A stretch of 48,124 nucleotides of DNA. It comes from Methanosarcinaceae archaeon (GTDB lineage Archaea; Halobacteriota; Methanosarcinia; Methanosarcinales; Methanosarcinaceae). The stretch lies in contig JAIOTO010000020.1 of the NCBI GenBank assembly GCA_021106765.1, positions 1 through 48,124 of the forward strand, written 5' to 3'. Both the position numbers and the translations under genes were made by a program. Each line of letters opens with the position of its first letter. Within the stretch, counting starts at the first letter, position 1. The notes beneath the pieces were generated by a model. It had not been told where the DNA came from. It did not search any database and was given only the letters and a program-made list of their open reading frames with translations. Positions 7,672 to 16,858 of this stretch are shown one piece after another.

Positions 7672-9834
7672 TTATTGGTCACCATCCGCTGTTGCTTCTA
7701 CTGGAATGGTAAAGATAAACGTACTACCCTTCTCTAACTCACTTTCAATCCAGACCTTGCCTCCGTGCATTTCAACAAAGTTCTTGACCAGAGCAAGACC
7801 CAGTCCTGTTCCTTCGAACTGACGTGTTGAAGATGAATCCAGTTGCTTGAAAGGTTGGAACAGCTTTGCCTGATCTTCCTTAGAGATGCCAATCCCGGAA
7901 TCCATAACCGAGATCCGTGCAAAGTCTTCCATGAGATCTCCTTTTATCGTCACTGTCCCTTTTTCAGGCGTGAACTTGATGGCATTGTTCACAAGGTTGT
8001 ATATGATCTGCTTGAACTTGGTCCTATCTGCATCGATGATCTTAAGTTGAGAGTCTACTTTAACATTCAGATCAATGTTTTTCTTTGATGCGAGAGGGTC
8101 TATTATATCTGTTACTTCTTTGATGGCTGATGATACCAGGAAATTTTCATAATGCAATTCCATCTTCCCAGCTTCGACCTTTGAGATATCAAGGATGTCA
8201 TTGATAAGTTCCAGCAAATGATGACCACTACTTGAAATATTGCCGATGTATTTTGTCTGTTTTTCGTTAAGGGTGCCAAAAATTTCATCATGCAGCACAT
8301 CCGAAAAACCTATAATAGAGTTCAACGGGGTCCTCAGTTCATGGCTCATGTTCGCCAGGAACTCACTCTTGGTACGGTTTGTTTCCTCAGCAAGTAATTT
8401 TGTTTGAAGAAGGATATTTTCAGCATCCTTGCGTATAGTGACATCACGGAATAGACCTAACATATATACTTTGCCTGCTATTGTGATCGGAGTTGAGTTG
8501 ACTTCAGCATAGAATACACTGCCATCTTTTCTCTTAACAGGAACCTCCTGGGAGATTGCAATTTCTTCCCGGTCTTGATACGGTTTTTCAAATTGTTCCA
8601 CAACGTTAGGACCGTCCTTTTCGGGGAAAATAGCCATGATACTTATATCCTTTATTTCATCCAGGCTGTATCCAAACATTTTGGTCATCATTGCATTGCA
8701 GTCATGGTATTTCCCATTTTCAACATCCGTGAGAAGTATTCCGTCGCTTGCACTTTCAAAGATACTCTTAAATTTTTTCTCGCTTTCCCTTAGCATTTCC
8801 TCTCTTGTTAGTATGTTTTCATCAGTTCGCCTTAATATAATAAAGTAGAAAGAAAACAACAGTCCAAAGATCAATATGGATCCGATAATGATAAATGTAA
8901 GGCTGCTTGCAAATGCTGCTCTCTCTGCTGTAATATCCTGTATGACATACATATCTCCCACATCGGTGCCAGAGACGTCATTCAGGTGGATCAATGACAT
9001 CCGCCATGTTCTACCACTGTCATCTATAACCGATGTTTCGCGAATTTCACTATCTCTCTCGTGTTCAATAGCAATGTCGAACTCTGCGGATAGGTGCATG
9101 GTACTGTATATCAGAACTTGCATGGGATACTGGTCCCAATCCCCCTCCCGGCCAAGCATGATCATGCCGTTTTCCCAATTATCACGATTCATTTTGTCCT
9201 TATGGATAGTAACTGCCATTTCGGTATCTGATTTGTGAGCAGCAGATTGGAGGACATCCTCTATTTCCTTACCAAGCTCGACATAGCCGATCAACGTTCC
9301 GTCGTAGTACATCGGTTTTACGACACGCAATGTAAAGGTTCCCAATGGTCCCAGTTCAATACCACTGGCAGTTTCTCCGGTCCTTTCGGCTTCCAAAGAA
9401 GTAAAACGGTTGATAAGATCCCCACTTTTTTCAGGTTTATGAACACGCAGGATGTTCACACGGTCCGGTCCGTGGAAGTAAAAATGGGTAACATCATGTA
9501 CCTGATTGAGCTTTTCAAATAATTCTGTGGAGTTGTCTAGCAGTCGTTCTGCATCGTATTCCCTTAATGCATCTTCCAGTTCCGGTTTCTTGATGATCCA
9601 ATCGATTTCATTGGCAAGTGTGGATGACTGTTCTTCCAGTGAGATCTCATATTCATTTAAAGCAAAAGTCACCGTACCTTTAATGCGATCTTCCATTCGC
9701 TGATCCTGCTGCCACCACATTATGCCAGAGAAACCGGCAATTAGTATCAATACTGCAAGCGTCAATGGAACCAATAGCTTCCAGGTGATCGGTTTTTGGG
9801 ACTCAATTGTTTTTGCTGATCTCTCTTTATTCAT
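7672..9834 (-). CDS. Membrane sensor histidine kinase (dCache_3-like, PAS, HisKA, HATPase)
   Basis: 720 aa. TM1 at about 18-40 and TM2 at about 312-335 enclose a ~270-aa extracellular sensor. Its sequence (FYFHGPDRVNILRVHKPEKSG, GIELGPLGTFTLRVVKPMYY, GYVELG) resembles dCache_3-type ligand domains. A PAS domain follows (about 352-470), then HisKA with SHELRTP (His about 498) and HATPase_c with N-box (VNNAIKF), DSGIGI and GTGLGL motifs, and a C-terminal IPVEA. Signals outside the cell would be relayed to an unlinked response regulator, since none is adjacent. Single transcription unit. The upstream 270 bases carry no other gene. Confidence 0.93.
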   Translation of the reverse strand: MNKERSAKTIESQKPITWKLLVPLTLAVLILIAGFSGIMWWQQDQRMEDRIKGTVTFALNEYEISLEEQSSTLANEIDWIIKKPELEDALREYDAERLLDNSTELFEKLNQVHDVTHFYFHGPDRVNILRVHKPEKSGDLINRFTSLEAERTGETASGIELGPLGTFTLRVVKPMYYDGTLIGYVELGKEIEDVLQSAAHKSDTEMAVTIHKDKMNRDNWENGMIMLGREGDWDQYPMQVLIYSTMHLSAEFDIAIEHERDSEIRETSVIDDSGRTWRMSLIHLNDVSGTDVGDMYVIQDITAERAAFASSLTFIIIGSILIFGLLFSFYFIILRRTDENILTREEMLRESEKKFKSIFESASDGILLTDVENGKYHDCNAMMTKMFGYSLDEIKDISIMAIFPEKDGPNVVEQFEKPYQDREEIAISQEVPVKRKDGSVFYAEVNSTPITIAGKVYMLGLFRDVTIRKDAENILLQTKLLAEETNRTKSEFLANMSHELRTPLNSIIGFSDVLHDEIFGTLNEKQTKYIGNISSSGHHLLELINDILDISKVEAGKMELHYENFLVSSAIKEVTDIIDPLASKKNIDLNVKVDSQLKIIDADRTKFKQIIYNLVNNAIKFTPEKGTVTIKGDLMEDFARISVMDSGIGISKEDQAKLFQPFKQLDSSSTRQFEGTGLGLALVKNFVEMHGGKVWIESELEKGSTFIFTIPVEATADGDQ

Positions 9835-10104
9835 TATAACATCATTCCCGATCTGACGTCATTTTGTTGAGGTGCTCTCCAATAAATTCTGCTCGATAAA
9901 TCTCCCAATCATGATCTACAACTTGTTACAGTGTTGTTTTCAGTTTCACTGGAAAACATTCAGCACTCGTCAATAGCACCAATGGTAACTGATAGTTAAC
10001 ACTATTTTATAATGTGCTAGTATATAAAATGTGTGGATGTGTATATTTTCCTCTGGCTTTGATCTTCCAGTCTCTCGAATCCATTCAATTATCTTTATTT
10101 CACC

Positions 10105-10440
10105 TTATGCCCGTATCATGGTCAGTATCATCTTGAATTTCTTCAATGCCCGTAAGGAATGCGGTTTGTTGGCTGGCATTACTACCATCTCATCTTTTTC
10201 CAGTACGAGAGGCTTGCCTGAAATAACGATTTCTGCTTTCCCCTCAAGGATATGGACCAGGGCATCGAATGGAGCCGTATGTTCGCTTAATCCCTGTCCT
10301 TCATCAAAAGCAAAGAAGGTCACAGTTCCCGGTTCCTTGTCAATGATAGTTCGACTGACCACGGCCCCATTCTGATATCCTCCCAGGAAAGTGGATCCCA
10401 TCACCTGTGCCAGAGGTATTCCTGTATTCATTTCATTCAT
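10105..10440 (-). CDS. Small cupin-domain protein
   Basis: 111 aa, one cupin barrel. The two cupin motifs are visible: GQGLSEHTAPFDALVHILEG (motif 1, with His for metal) and EMVVMPANKPHSLRA (motif 2, with His). Conserved-fold protein, often metal-binding; no catalytic role can be assigned. The start is ATG 10440 or the second Met at 10431. It is isolated, with the sensor kinase 270 bases downstream on the same strand and a 484-base gap upstream. Confidence 0.85.
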   Translation of the reverse strand: MNEMNTGIPLAQVMGSTFLGGYQNGAVVSRTIIDKEPGTVTFFAFDEGQGLSEHTAPFDALVHILEGKAEIVISGKPLVLEKDEMVVMPANKPHSLRALKKFKMILTMIRA

Positions 10441-10903
10441 CTTTATATCCTCGTTTATTCATTTCAAATTTAATGGTACTATTGCCGATTTTCTTAGCCC
10501 GTATATTTGACATGGATCTTATGTGCATAACCATATGTTCTTGAAATTCCTCATTGTACTATACTTCATTATTCCTTGTGAACTGTTTTTTATATCAGTA
10601 TTTCTCCTGTCCACGTTAGCTTTCCAAATTTCATAACATTGATTCCAACATGGTATTTTTTAGGTACTTGATATATTTGAGATACTACTATTTGTAGTCG
10701 CAGTTTCATAATAGATACTACGAAAGGCTGTACCATCTACAAAACAACTGGTATCAGGTGCAAGAAATGAATTATATATTTCTCCTGGAATTTTCAATAG
10801 ATCCTTTTATTGGTTGCTTATGTAAACGAATGAAAAAGGATTGTTTCAATCATAATCAGGAATATTCGGAAATACTGTATTCAGAGAAATCTTTATATAT
10901 ATT
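10441..10903. other. Gene-free stretch upstream of the AT-rich island
   Basis: No convincing reading frame on either strand. Within it, ACTAC-tattt-GTAGT (10685-10699) can form a small hairpin, and AGATACTAC is repeated directly near 10681 and 10714. The stretch lies at the boundary where base composition drops into the AT-rich operon, so it may be a junction of acquired DNA. Confidence 0.4.
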
Positions 10904-10921
10904 AGGATATTCTAATATCCT
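10892..10921 (+). promoter_or_regulatory. Promoter and operator of the ArsR operon
   Basis: TTTATATAT at 10892-10900 is a strong TATA box. A perfect inverted repeat AGGATATT-ct-AATATCCT occupies 10904-10921, exactly where transcription would start (about 10920), four bases before the ATG. This is the position expected for an autorepressing ArsR-family protein; the mRNA would be nearly leaderless. Confidence 0.75.
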
Positions 10922-10924
10922 TAT

Positions 10925-11221
10925 ATGAATGATCTCATAAGTAATCAATGTGAAATATGTAACATCTTTTCAAATTCAAGCAGAGTCAAAATCTTGTTGA
11001 CCTTAAGAAATAAACCACAAACCGTTTCTTCAATTGTTGAAAGAACTAGTTTAAGTCAATCAGTTGTTTCACAACATTTAGCAATATTAAGAAGTAAAGA
11101 TATTGTAGAAACAAGTAAAGATGGTGCTTGGACAACATACAAAATAAAATATCCCGAAATAATGGATGCATTCGAAATTATGAAAGGAGTTACAAAAATG
11201 ATAAAAGAGGGGAACAGATGA
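10925..11221 (+). CDS. ArsR-family winged-helix repressor
   Basis: 98 aa, the usual small ArsR size. The HTH is SSIVERTSLSQSVVSQHLAILRSKDIV (about residues 35-60), with the wing TSKDGAWTTYKI. The only cysteines are a CEIC pair at residues 9 and 12 in the N-terminal helix, which could be a thiol or metal sensing site; the classical metal-ligand ELCVC motif in the recognition helix is absent. First gene of a four-gene plus-strand operon, it overlaps the next start by ATGA. A perfect palindrome at its own promoter suggests autorepression. Confidence 0.88.
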   Translation: MNDLISNQCEICNIFSNSSRVKILLTLRNKPQTVSSIVERTSLSQSVVSQHLAILRSKDIVETSKDGAWTTYKIKYPEIMDAFEIMKGVTKMIKEGNR

Positions 11222-12366
11222 GTCTAAAAGATTTTTCACCCTTGGTATTTTTAGCATCTCTTGGAGCAGGAGGCATAGCAGTACTGCCTTTTGTATTTAT
11301 GCAATATACTACTGAACATGGAAATGGTTTGATCACTAGATCCCAATTATGGTTGCAAGAATTATCATGGATCAGTTCGATATATTATTATTCTTTGGAA
11401 GCAATAATGATTGTTTTCACATTAATTCACTTTATCTTAACACTTTGGTTCACGATCAAATTAATAAGATGGATGAAAACAGACAAATTTTCAGAACTGA
11501 TCAATGATCCTCTCAGAAATGCGGCGATACTCGCACCGTTAATTTCCGTATTGATGACAATGAATCTATTTATAGGACCTATAAGATATTTTATTCCTGC
11601 ATTGTCGGATCATTTTCAGAGTATAATGTTACCAGCAATGATCTTCTGGTCTTTAATGTTTGTGATCATATTATTTACAGAAATTAAACTGTTAGGTATA
11701 TCGTTCAATAATGGTTTCGATATAACAAAGATCCATTTCGGATGGTTATTACATCCTTTCTTATTAGGCATGCTTACTGTTATAGGAACAGGTATTGCAG
11801 CAATGTCACAAAACGTTTCAATTGCAGATACTGCTGCTTTTATGTCATTAATTTCAGGATCAATGGGTATCTTTTTATTATTAGTGAAAATGGTTGTAAT
11901 ATTTGAAAGCCATTTTGCATTAAAGGGTCTTCCTGACAAACAATTTTTACCAAGTATCCTTATAGTAATCCCAAATATCACTCTTTTTGCTATAAGTGCA
12001 TTTAGATTAGGTCATTTTCTTGAATATCATCATGGATATCATTTAGGAGCATATTTTTACATCGTGATAGGCTTATCTTTTGCATTTGAAATTTGGTATA
12101 TGCTTTTTGGTCTTTCATTATTAAAGGATTATTTTAAAGAACATCATTTTAGTGAATTTTATGTGAGTCAATGGGGACTTATATGTCCACTGGTTGCATT
12201 CGTGACATTGGGAGCGTTTGCATATGGTGTTCTTTTAACAAGCTCAATACTTTATGGTGTTCTGGTATTAACAATGATAGGTGCTGTTGCACTTTTTGCT
12301 GAATTGCTTGTTAAGCATATCAAGTGTTCAAGAGCGAAAAATGCTCAGATAAATTGTGAGGTGTAA
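11218..12366 (+). CDS. Multi-spanning membrane protein, SLAC1/TehA (TDT)-like
   Basis: 382 aa from ATG 11218, which overlaps the arsR stop (ATGA) and follows a GAGGGGAA RBS. Nearly all of the sequence is hydrophobic, about ten membrane segments, beginning FSPLVFLASLGAGGIAVLPF and including conserved-looking GWLLHPFLLGMLTVIGTGIA and RLGHFLEYHHGYHLG stretches. The overall pattern resembles the tellurite-resistance/dicarboxylate and SLAC1-type anion channel families, and the next gene is a second, divergent member. Substrate unknown; a small anion or acid is possible by family. Codon use is strongly A/T-biased compared with the surrounding genome. Confidence 0.7.
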   Translation: MSLKDFSPLVFLASLGAGGIAVLPFVFMQYTTEHGNGLITRSQLWLQELSWISSIYYYSLEAIMIVFTLIHFILTLWFTIKLIRWMKTDKFSELINDPLRNAAILAPLISVLMTMNLFIGPIRYFIPALSDHFQSIMLPAMIFWSLMFVIILFTEIKLLGISFNNGFDITKIHFGWLLHPFLLGMLTVIGTGIAAMSQNVSIADTAAFMSLISGSMGIFLLLVKMVVIFESHFALKGLPDKQFLPSILIVIPNITLFAISAFRLGHFLEYHHGYHLGAYFYIVIGLSFAFEIWYMLFGLSLLKDYFKEHHFSEFYVSQWGLICPLVAFVTLGAFAYGVLLTSSILYGVLVLTMIGAVALFAELLVKHIKCSRAKNAQINCEV

Positions 12367-12368
12367 AT

Positions 12369-13361
12369 TTGGAATCGGAATATAAAAATAATTCGAAAGA
12401 GTGCAAAATTAACAGATTAAAAAATTTTCCAATATCATTTTTAGCGATCTGTTTAGGCCTAATAGGTTTTACTCTTGCATGGGCGAGAGCAGAACATGTT
12501 TTGAAATTACCTATTTCCATAAGCAGTTATCTATTATATTTTACTTTAGCTCTCATAATTATAGTTTTATTGGTTTACACATTAAAAATAATTAAATACC
12601 CGAATGAAGTGAAAAAAGAGTTTAATCATCCTATTAAGCTTAATTTTTATCCAATTATTGCAAAATTATTCCTTATTACAAGTTTAGTTTATCTAACTAT
12701 TGATATGTCAGTTTCAAAATATCTTTGGTGGGCGGGAGTTATTGTACAATTCATATTCACAATAATAATTATGTCTGCCTGGATAAGGCATGATAAATTT
12801 GAGATACATCACATCAATCCCTCTTGGTTTATTCCAGTTGTTGGATGTATTATTATACCAATTGCAGGAGTTCAACATTTTTCACCAGAATTGTCATGGT
12901 TCTTTTTTAGCATAGGTATTTTCTGGTGGTTCATTTTAACCACTTTAGTATTTAACAGAATTATATTTCACACACCAATTCCAGATAAATTAATTCCAAC
13001 ATTGTTTATTTTGTTTGCACCACCAGCTATAGGGTTCATTGCTTTGACAAAATTATTGGATGGATTAACACCTTTTGGAAACCTTCTTTATTATTTCGGA
13101 GTGTTTTTGTTTATTCTAATAATGTTCCAGGCAAAAATGTTTCTTAGACTTAAATTCAATTTGCCTTGGTGGGCCTACTCGTTCCCATTAGATGCTTTAG
13201 CCCTTGCGACATTTTTAATGTATGAGGAAAGTGGTTCAGTTTTCTTTAAAGGAGCATCGTGGGCGATATTTATTTTCCTGAATTTAGTTATTCTATTATT
13301 GTTAGCAAAAACATTTGTTGCAGTAAAAAACAGAGAACTTTGTGTCGAGGAGGAAGAATAA
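12369..13361 (+). CDS. Second SLAC1/TehA-like membrane protein
   Basis: 330 aa, about ten membrane segments after a short charged N-terminus. FPISFLAICLGLIGFTLAW near residue 21 is characteristic of the TehA/SLAC1 first helix, and the later F-P-L-D-A-L-A-L-A segment and regular spacing fit. The start is a TTG at 12369, chosen because GAGGTG at 12358-12363 sits at RBS distance and no ATG is available before the first helix. Only two bases separate it from the preceding gene, so the two membrane proteins are translated together and may form mixed complexes; that is inference. A/T-rich like its neighbours. Confidence 0.75.
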   Translation: MESEYKNNSKECKINRLKNFPISFLAICLGLIGFTLAWARAEHVLKLPISISSYLLYFTLALIIIVLLVYTLKIIKYPNEVKKEFNHPIKLNFYPIIAKLFLITSLVYLTIDMSVSKYLWWAGVIVQFIFTIIIMSAWIRHDKFEIHHINPSWFIPVVGCIIIPIAGVQHFSPELSWFFFSIGIFWWFILTTLVFNRIIFHTPIPDKLIPTLFILFAPPAIGFIALTKLLDGLTPFGNLLYYFGVFLFILIMFQAKMFLRLKFNLPWWAYSFPLDALALATFLMYEESGSVFFKGASWAIFIFLNLVILLLLAKTFVAVKNRELCVEEEE

Positions 13362-13362
13362 A

Positions 13363-13770
13363 ATGAGTAAAGTAATTAGGATCGAAACAGAAAAAGCACC
13401 AACAGAGGTTATTCTAGAAATAGAAAAAAAAGCTGCAGATTTCAATTTCATAATTAGAAATGTTTTTGACATGATGACTGAGTTCAGGGATCATGGTGTG
13501 GAAATTGAAAATGAGTTTGAATACTATTCAGTAATGCTCTGTAATCCAAAAAAGGCATATAAAAGTATATTGGAAAGCCCTATAAGAGGGGCTGTATTAT
13601 TTCCACCTAAACAAATAGTAGTCTTCAAGGAAAAAGATAAAACAATAATATCTTATGTTGCTGTCGAAGAAAAGGATGTTAAAGAATTATTACCAGAAGA
13701 TAAGTCATTTCAAAAAGGGCTTTCTGAATCATGTAACAATATAATTAAGCTAATAGACGAAATAATTTAA
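13363..13770 (+). CDS. DUF302-like small protein
   Basis: 135 aa, soluble. The arrangement (N-terminal helix, then YYSVMLCNPKKAYKSILESP, then a proline-containing strand GAVLFPPKQIVVFKEKD) matches DUF302-type domains, which often accompany sulfur-related or redox genes but have no established reaction. The ATG at 13363 directly follows the TAA of the upstream gene, with AGGAGGAAG inside the end of that gene as RBS. Last gene of the AT-rich operon. Single Cys in the VMLCNP motif. Confidence 0.65.
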   Translation: MSKVIRIETEKAPTEVILEIEKKAADFNFIIRNVFDMMTEFRDHGVEIENEFEYYSVMLCNPKKAYKSILESPIRGAVLFPPKQIVVFKEKDKTIISYVAVEEKDVKELLPEDKSFQKGLSESCNNIIKLIDEII

Positions 13771-13940
13771 CTCACTTTCCGAGCCGTTTGTCTACAAATA
13801 CCAAAAATCATAATTTTCAAAATATACCTGCGGAATATAAGTTTGACCAAAAATGCAACAATAACTAAGAACAAATGATCAAAAATATGATCGTTAGGAT
13901 TGCTCAGGAACTGATAATATCAACCACAAACATAACACTA

Positions 13941-14822
13941 TCAGATAGGATTGACCATGGCATCGATCGTAGTCCGGTCCAGGTATAATCCTATGCTCAT
14001 GTTGTTTGGGAATAAATCAATACTCGCATGATCAATGCCGGCAGATACACTGTAATTGATAGAATATTTAAGCCCGACATCCTCTGCAGAGCTATTAAAA
14101 TAATTGATCCAGGCAGAAGGATAATTGGTATTCACATGGATCGATACATTGGTGAGCATTTCATCACCATCAAAGAACGATGTCGTCTCATTGGATATCA
14201 ATCTTACATACTCAATACCATTGCTGCTTATCGTCTTACGGGCACCCATGAGTCGAATGGAGTTAATGGTCACATTGAGCTGCTCATCTCCTCCCCTGAA
14301 GTATATTGATGGCAGGAGCCTCATAAGGGATCGATCCTTCTGTGAGACAATAAACGCACCGTTCTCATACACATACGATTGATCTACATAAAAATTATTA
14401 TTGGAATGATACACTACCGAACCAAGATCATTGAACGCAAACTCATAGGCACTTCCATTCGTCTGGTTCCTACCTGAGATAACCATTGCGCACTGATCAT
14501 TGTTCAAAGATAAAGTGCCACTTGATCGACCCGATGAAAAAATAGGGATCGATCCTCCTCCCATCTGTACAGGAATACTCATAGACATACTTGTATCCGG
14601 ATCCATTGTCAGAGCAACTGACAGAATATCCGCTCTTGATTTTACCTGGGACATATCATCGAATACATCCCCCATGTGAGAAAACTCAGCATCGCCCTTC
14701 CATACCGGAATATAACTGGTATTCACGATAGAGATCACTGAAACGAACAAACCCAGTAGCAACACTGCAGACACAACTGTGGACATTGCAGAGTCGGATC
14801 TGGTAAATTCACATAATTTCAT
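13941..14822 (-). CDS. Type IV pilin-like surface protein
   Basis: 293 aa. The N-terminus has a short positively charged leader followed by a hydrophobic helix (about residues 13-34, AMSTVVSAVLLLGLFVSVIS), the pattern of archaeal class III signal/pilin N-terminal domains such as DUF7289-type proteins. The remaining ~255 residues are Ser/Asn-rich with many N-X-S/T sites (for example NQTNGS, NETTS, NVSI, NMSI), as expected for an extracellular, possibly glycosylated subunit. It is the third gene of an operon with a secretion ATPase and a GspF/TadC platform, 65 bases after the latter, so it is the likely substrate. No other pilins lie nearby. Confidence 0.75.
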   Translation of the reverse strand: MKLCEFTRSDSAMSTVVSAVLLLGLFVSVISIVNTSYIPVWKGDAEFSHMGDVFDDMSQVKSRADILSVALTMDPDTSMSMSIPVQMGGGSIPIFSSGRSSGTLSLNNDQCAMVISGRNQTNGSAYEFAFNDLGSVVYHSNNNFYVDQSYVYENGAFIVSQKDRSLMRLLPSIYFRGGDEQLNVTINSIRLMGARKTISSNGIEYVRLISNETTSFFDGDEMLTNVSIHVNTNYPSAWINYFNSSAEDVGLKYSINYSVSAGIDHASIDLFPNNMSIGLYLDRTTIDAMVNPI

Positions 14823-14887
14823 GATATATCATTTTATCCCTTTCATTACATAAAGATATTTGCCAGAAGTGAGTAACACCTTATTGT

Positions 14888-16858
14888 TCAAATAAATAAC
14901 ATAAACACAAGATAAGCAACAGACATCATGATAATAGAGTGTTTTATTCCACCCTGAAGCCTTCCACTCCCCATCTTACCTGCAACCAACCCGGAGCAGA
15001 ACCCCTGGATCATGGATGCATGGAAGAATAGCAACATATATCTGTCAATATCCATATCCAGACTTATTGGCATCCCAGCTCCAACATCACCAACTGATGA
15101 TGGCATCGCAGGAAGGAAATTGGCTGCCAATACATAAATAATGAACAGGAATACCATATACGAAATATAGATTATGAACACATAGACCAACATCTCTGCT
15201 GACCGTTCTTTTTTCAACTGGTTCTGGACATCTGCTTCGGATGCTGCGATATTGAGAACACTTATTACATCACTGATCGATTCACTCGCCTTAATTATGA
15301 GCGTAATAAGTCGGCTGATCATATCTGTTCTGATATGATACTCAAACTTTTTGAGAACATCTCCCAGATTTGTACCCCACGAAAGATCATTGGACATTCT
15401 TCGTACTTCAGAATGAAGGACACCCACCTTTGCCTGGGCAACCATCGATATGGCATCTGTCAGCAGTATACCTGCTTCGTTAATACTGGCAAGTCTCTTG
15501 AGAAAATCAGGCATCTCATCTTCGATCCGTCGTATCCTATCAGCCCTGATCTCATAAAATATAATGAATGGGGTGAATATCATTAAAAGCGAAAAGAACA
15601 GATAATCATCGAGTACCGACACAAACTCGATGTTCATATTCTGGAGTTCAAATAGATCGATAGAGAAACTATTGATCATGTCAAATTCGACATTGTCCCA
15701 TATTGAATATACTAAATATATTGATCCGATCGGAATGGTTGCAAAAAAAGAATAATGGGGTTTGTCGCTGAACCACTTGATCGGGTGGAATAATTTTCTC
15801 TTAAATCGATTCAAACGTTCATAATGTACGAGCTTTTCCAGAAGTTTGCGGTCCTCTTTACATTCAGGCATTACCACAACATCATCGAAGACATCAAGTC
15901 TTCTTTCCATCATAACAACATTTTTGTTCTGGACATCCCCTGAAACCGTGGACAACAACACAATAAATATTGCTGTTCCAATAGGGATCAGTAAATATAT
16001 CATCATATAAAGTATCGTTGTAGAATTAGAACCAATAAATCCAAGTACCACAAGAATAACTATCAGAAACAGTGGACCTACCACAAAAACTGTGAGATAT
16101 ACTTCTGCCAATATACCAAGAGTTTCCAGGAAATATTTCTGACCTCTGGCTGCTTCGACCTGGTATTGCTCCATCTTACTATGCATATACGCCGAAATAT
16201 CCCCTCCACTGGACAGGACAGATATAAGACCATCAATAAAACTCTTGAATTTTTCAGAGGGCGAAGAGATACTTGCATTTCTAAGAGCTGTTAATAGATC
16301 ATACCCAAAATATTCCATATCGCGCACTATATACCCGAACTCTTCGGCCGTTGCACCATAAATATGACGGTGCATACTCAACGACCTGAACATCTCAATT
16401 AGACTTATACCCCCTCCACGACTCAATGCATACAGGTAGGCAGCACCATGGGTCAGTGACTGATCAATATATGTCCTGCGGATATTGGCTTCCAGTGTAG
16501 GAAGTCTAATGTAGACACTATAGAAAAAAAGCATGCCAGCCAGGGCAAATATAATACCCATAACAACTGAGATGGATTGTGGGAAATAGGGTCCTAACGA
16601 TGAATCGGATATGGTGGACAATTGAACATCAGCAAATAATCCCATGCCAACAACGATCCCGAAGGGAGCCAATATGAAACCAATGATCAACGAATACAGG
16701 TAAGCAATGGATACATAGTGACAAACGGTCTTAGGAATACGCGCACCGCTCAGTTGCATCTCAAGCTGATGATAATTACTCAGGTTCCTGCGAACCCTGT
16801 TTCCAAATATCCTGTATGCTATGTCTTTGAAGATGTTCATGATATACTCAATACTCAC
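14888..16858 (-). CDS. Type II/IV secretion platform protein (GspF/TadC family)
   Basis: 656 aa integral membrane protein, the inner-membrane platform on which archaeal type IV pili are built. Two T2SF repeats are visible: the first around residues 120-250 (LTHGAAYLYALSRGGGISLIE), the second around 440-560 (MPDFLKRLASINEAGILLTDAI), each followed by paired membrane helices; total about eight to nine TM segments. Length is normal for the duplicated archaeal form. It overlaps the upstream ATPase gene by 4 bases (ATGA), so translation is coupled. Confidence 0.9.
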   Translation of the reverse strand: MSIEYIMNIFKDIAYRIFGNRVRRNLSNYHQLEMQLSGARIPKTVCHYVSIAYLYSLIIGFILAPFGIVVGMGLFADVQLSTISDSSLGPYFPQSISVVMGIIFALAGMLFFYSVYIRLPTLEANIRRTYIDQSLTHGAAYLYALSRGGGISLIEMFRSLSMHRHIYGATAEEFGYIVRDMEYFGYDLLTALRNASISSPSEKFKSFIDGLISVLSSGGDISAYMHSKMEQYQVEAARGQKYFLETLGILAEVYLTVFVVGPLFLIVILVVLGFIGSNSTTILYMMIYLLIPIGTAIFIVLLSTVSGDVQNKNVVMMERRLDVFDDVVVMPECKEDRKLLEKLVHYERLNRFKRKLFHPIKWFSDKPHYSFFATIPIGSIYLVYSIWDNVEFDMINSFSIDLFELQNMNIEFVSVLDDYLFFSLLMIFTPFIIFYEIRADRIRRIEDEMPDFLKRLASINEAGILLTDAISMVAQAKVGVLHSEVRRMSNDLSWGTNLGDVLKKFEYHIRTDMISRLITLIIKASESISDVISVLNIAASEADVQNQLKKERSAEMLVYVFIIYISYMVFLFIIYVLAANFLPAMPSSVGDVGAGMPISLDMDIDRYMLLFFHASMIQGFCSGLVAGKMGSGRLQGGIKHSIIMMSVAYLVFMLFI

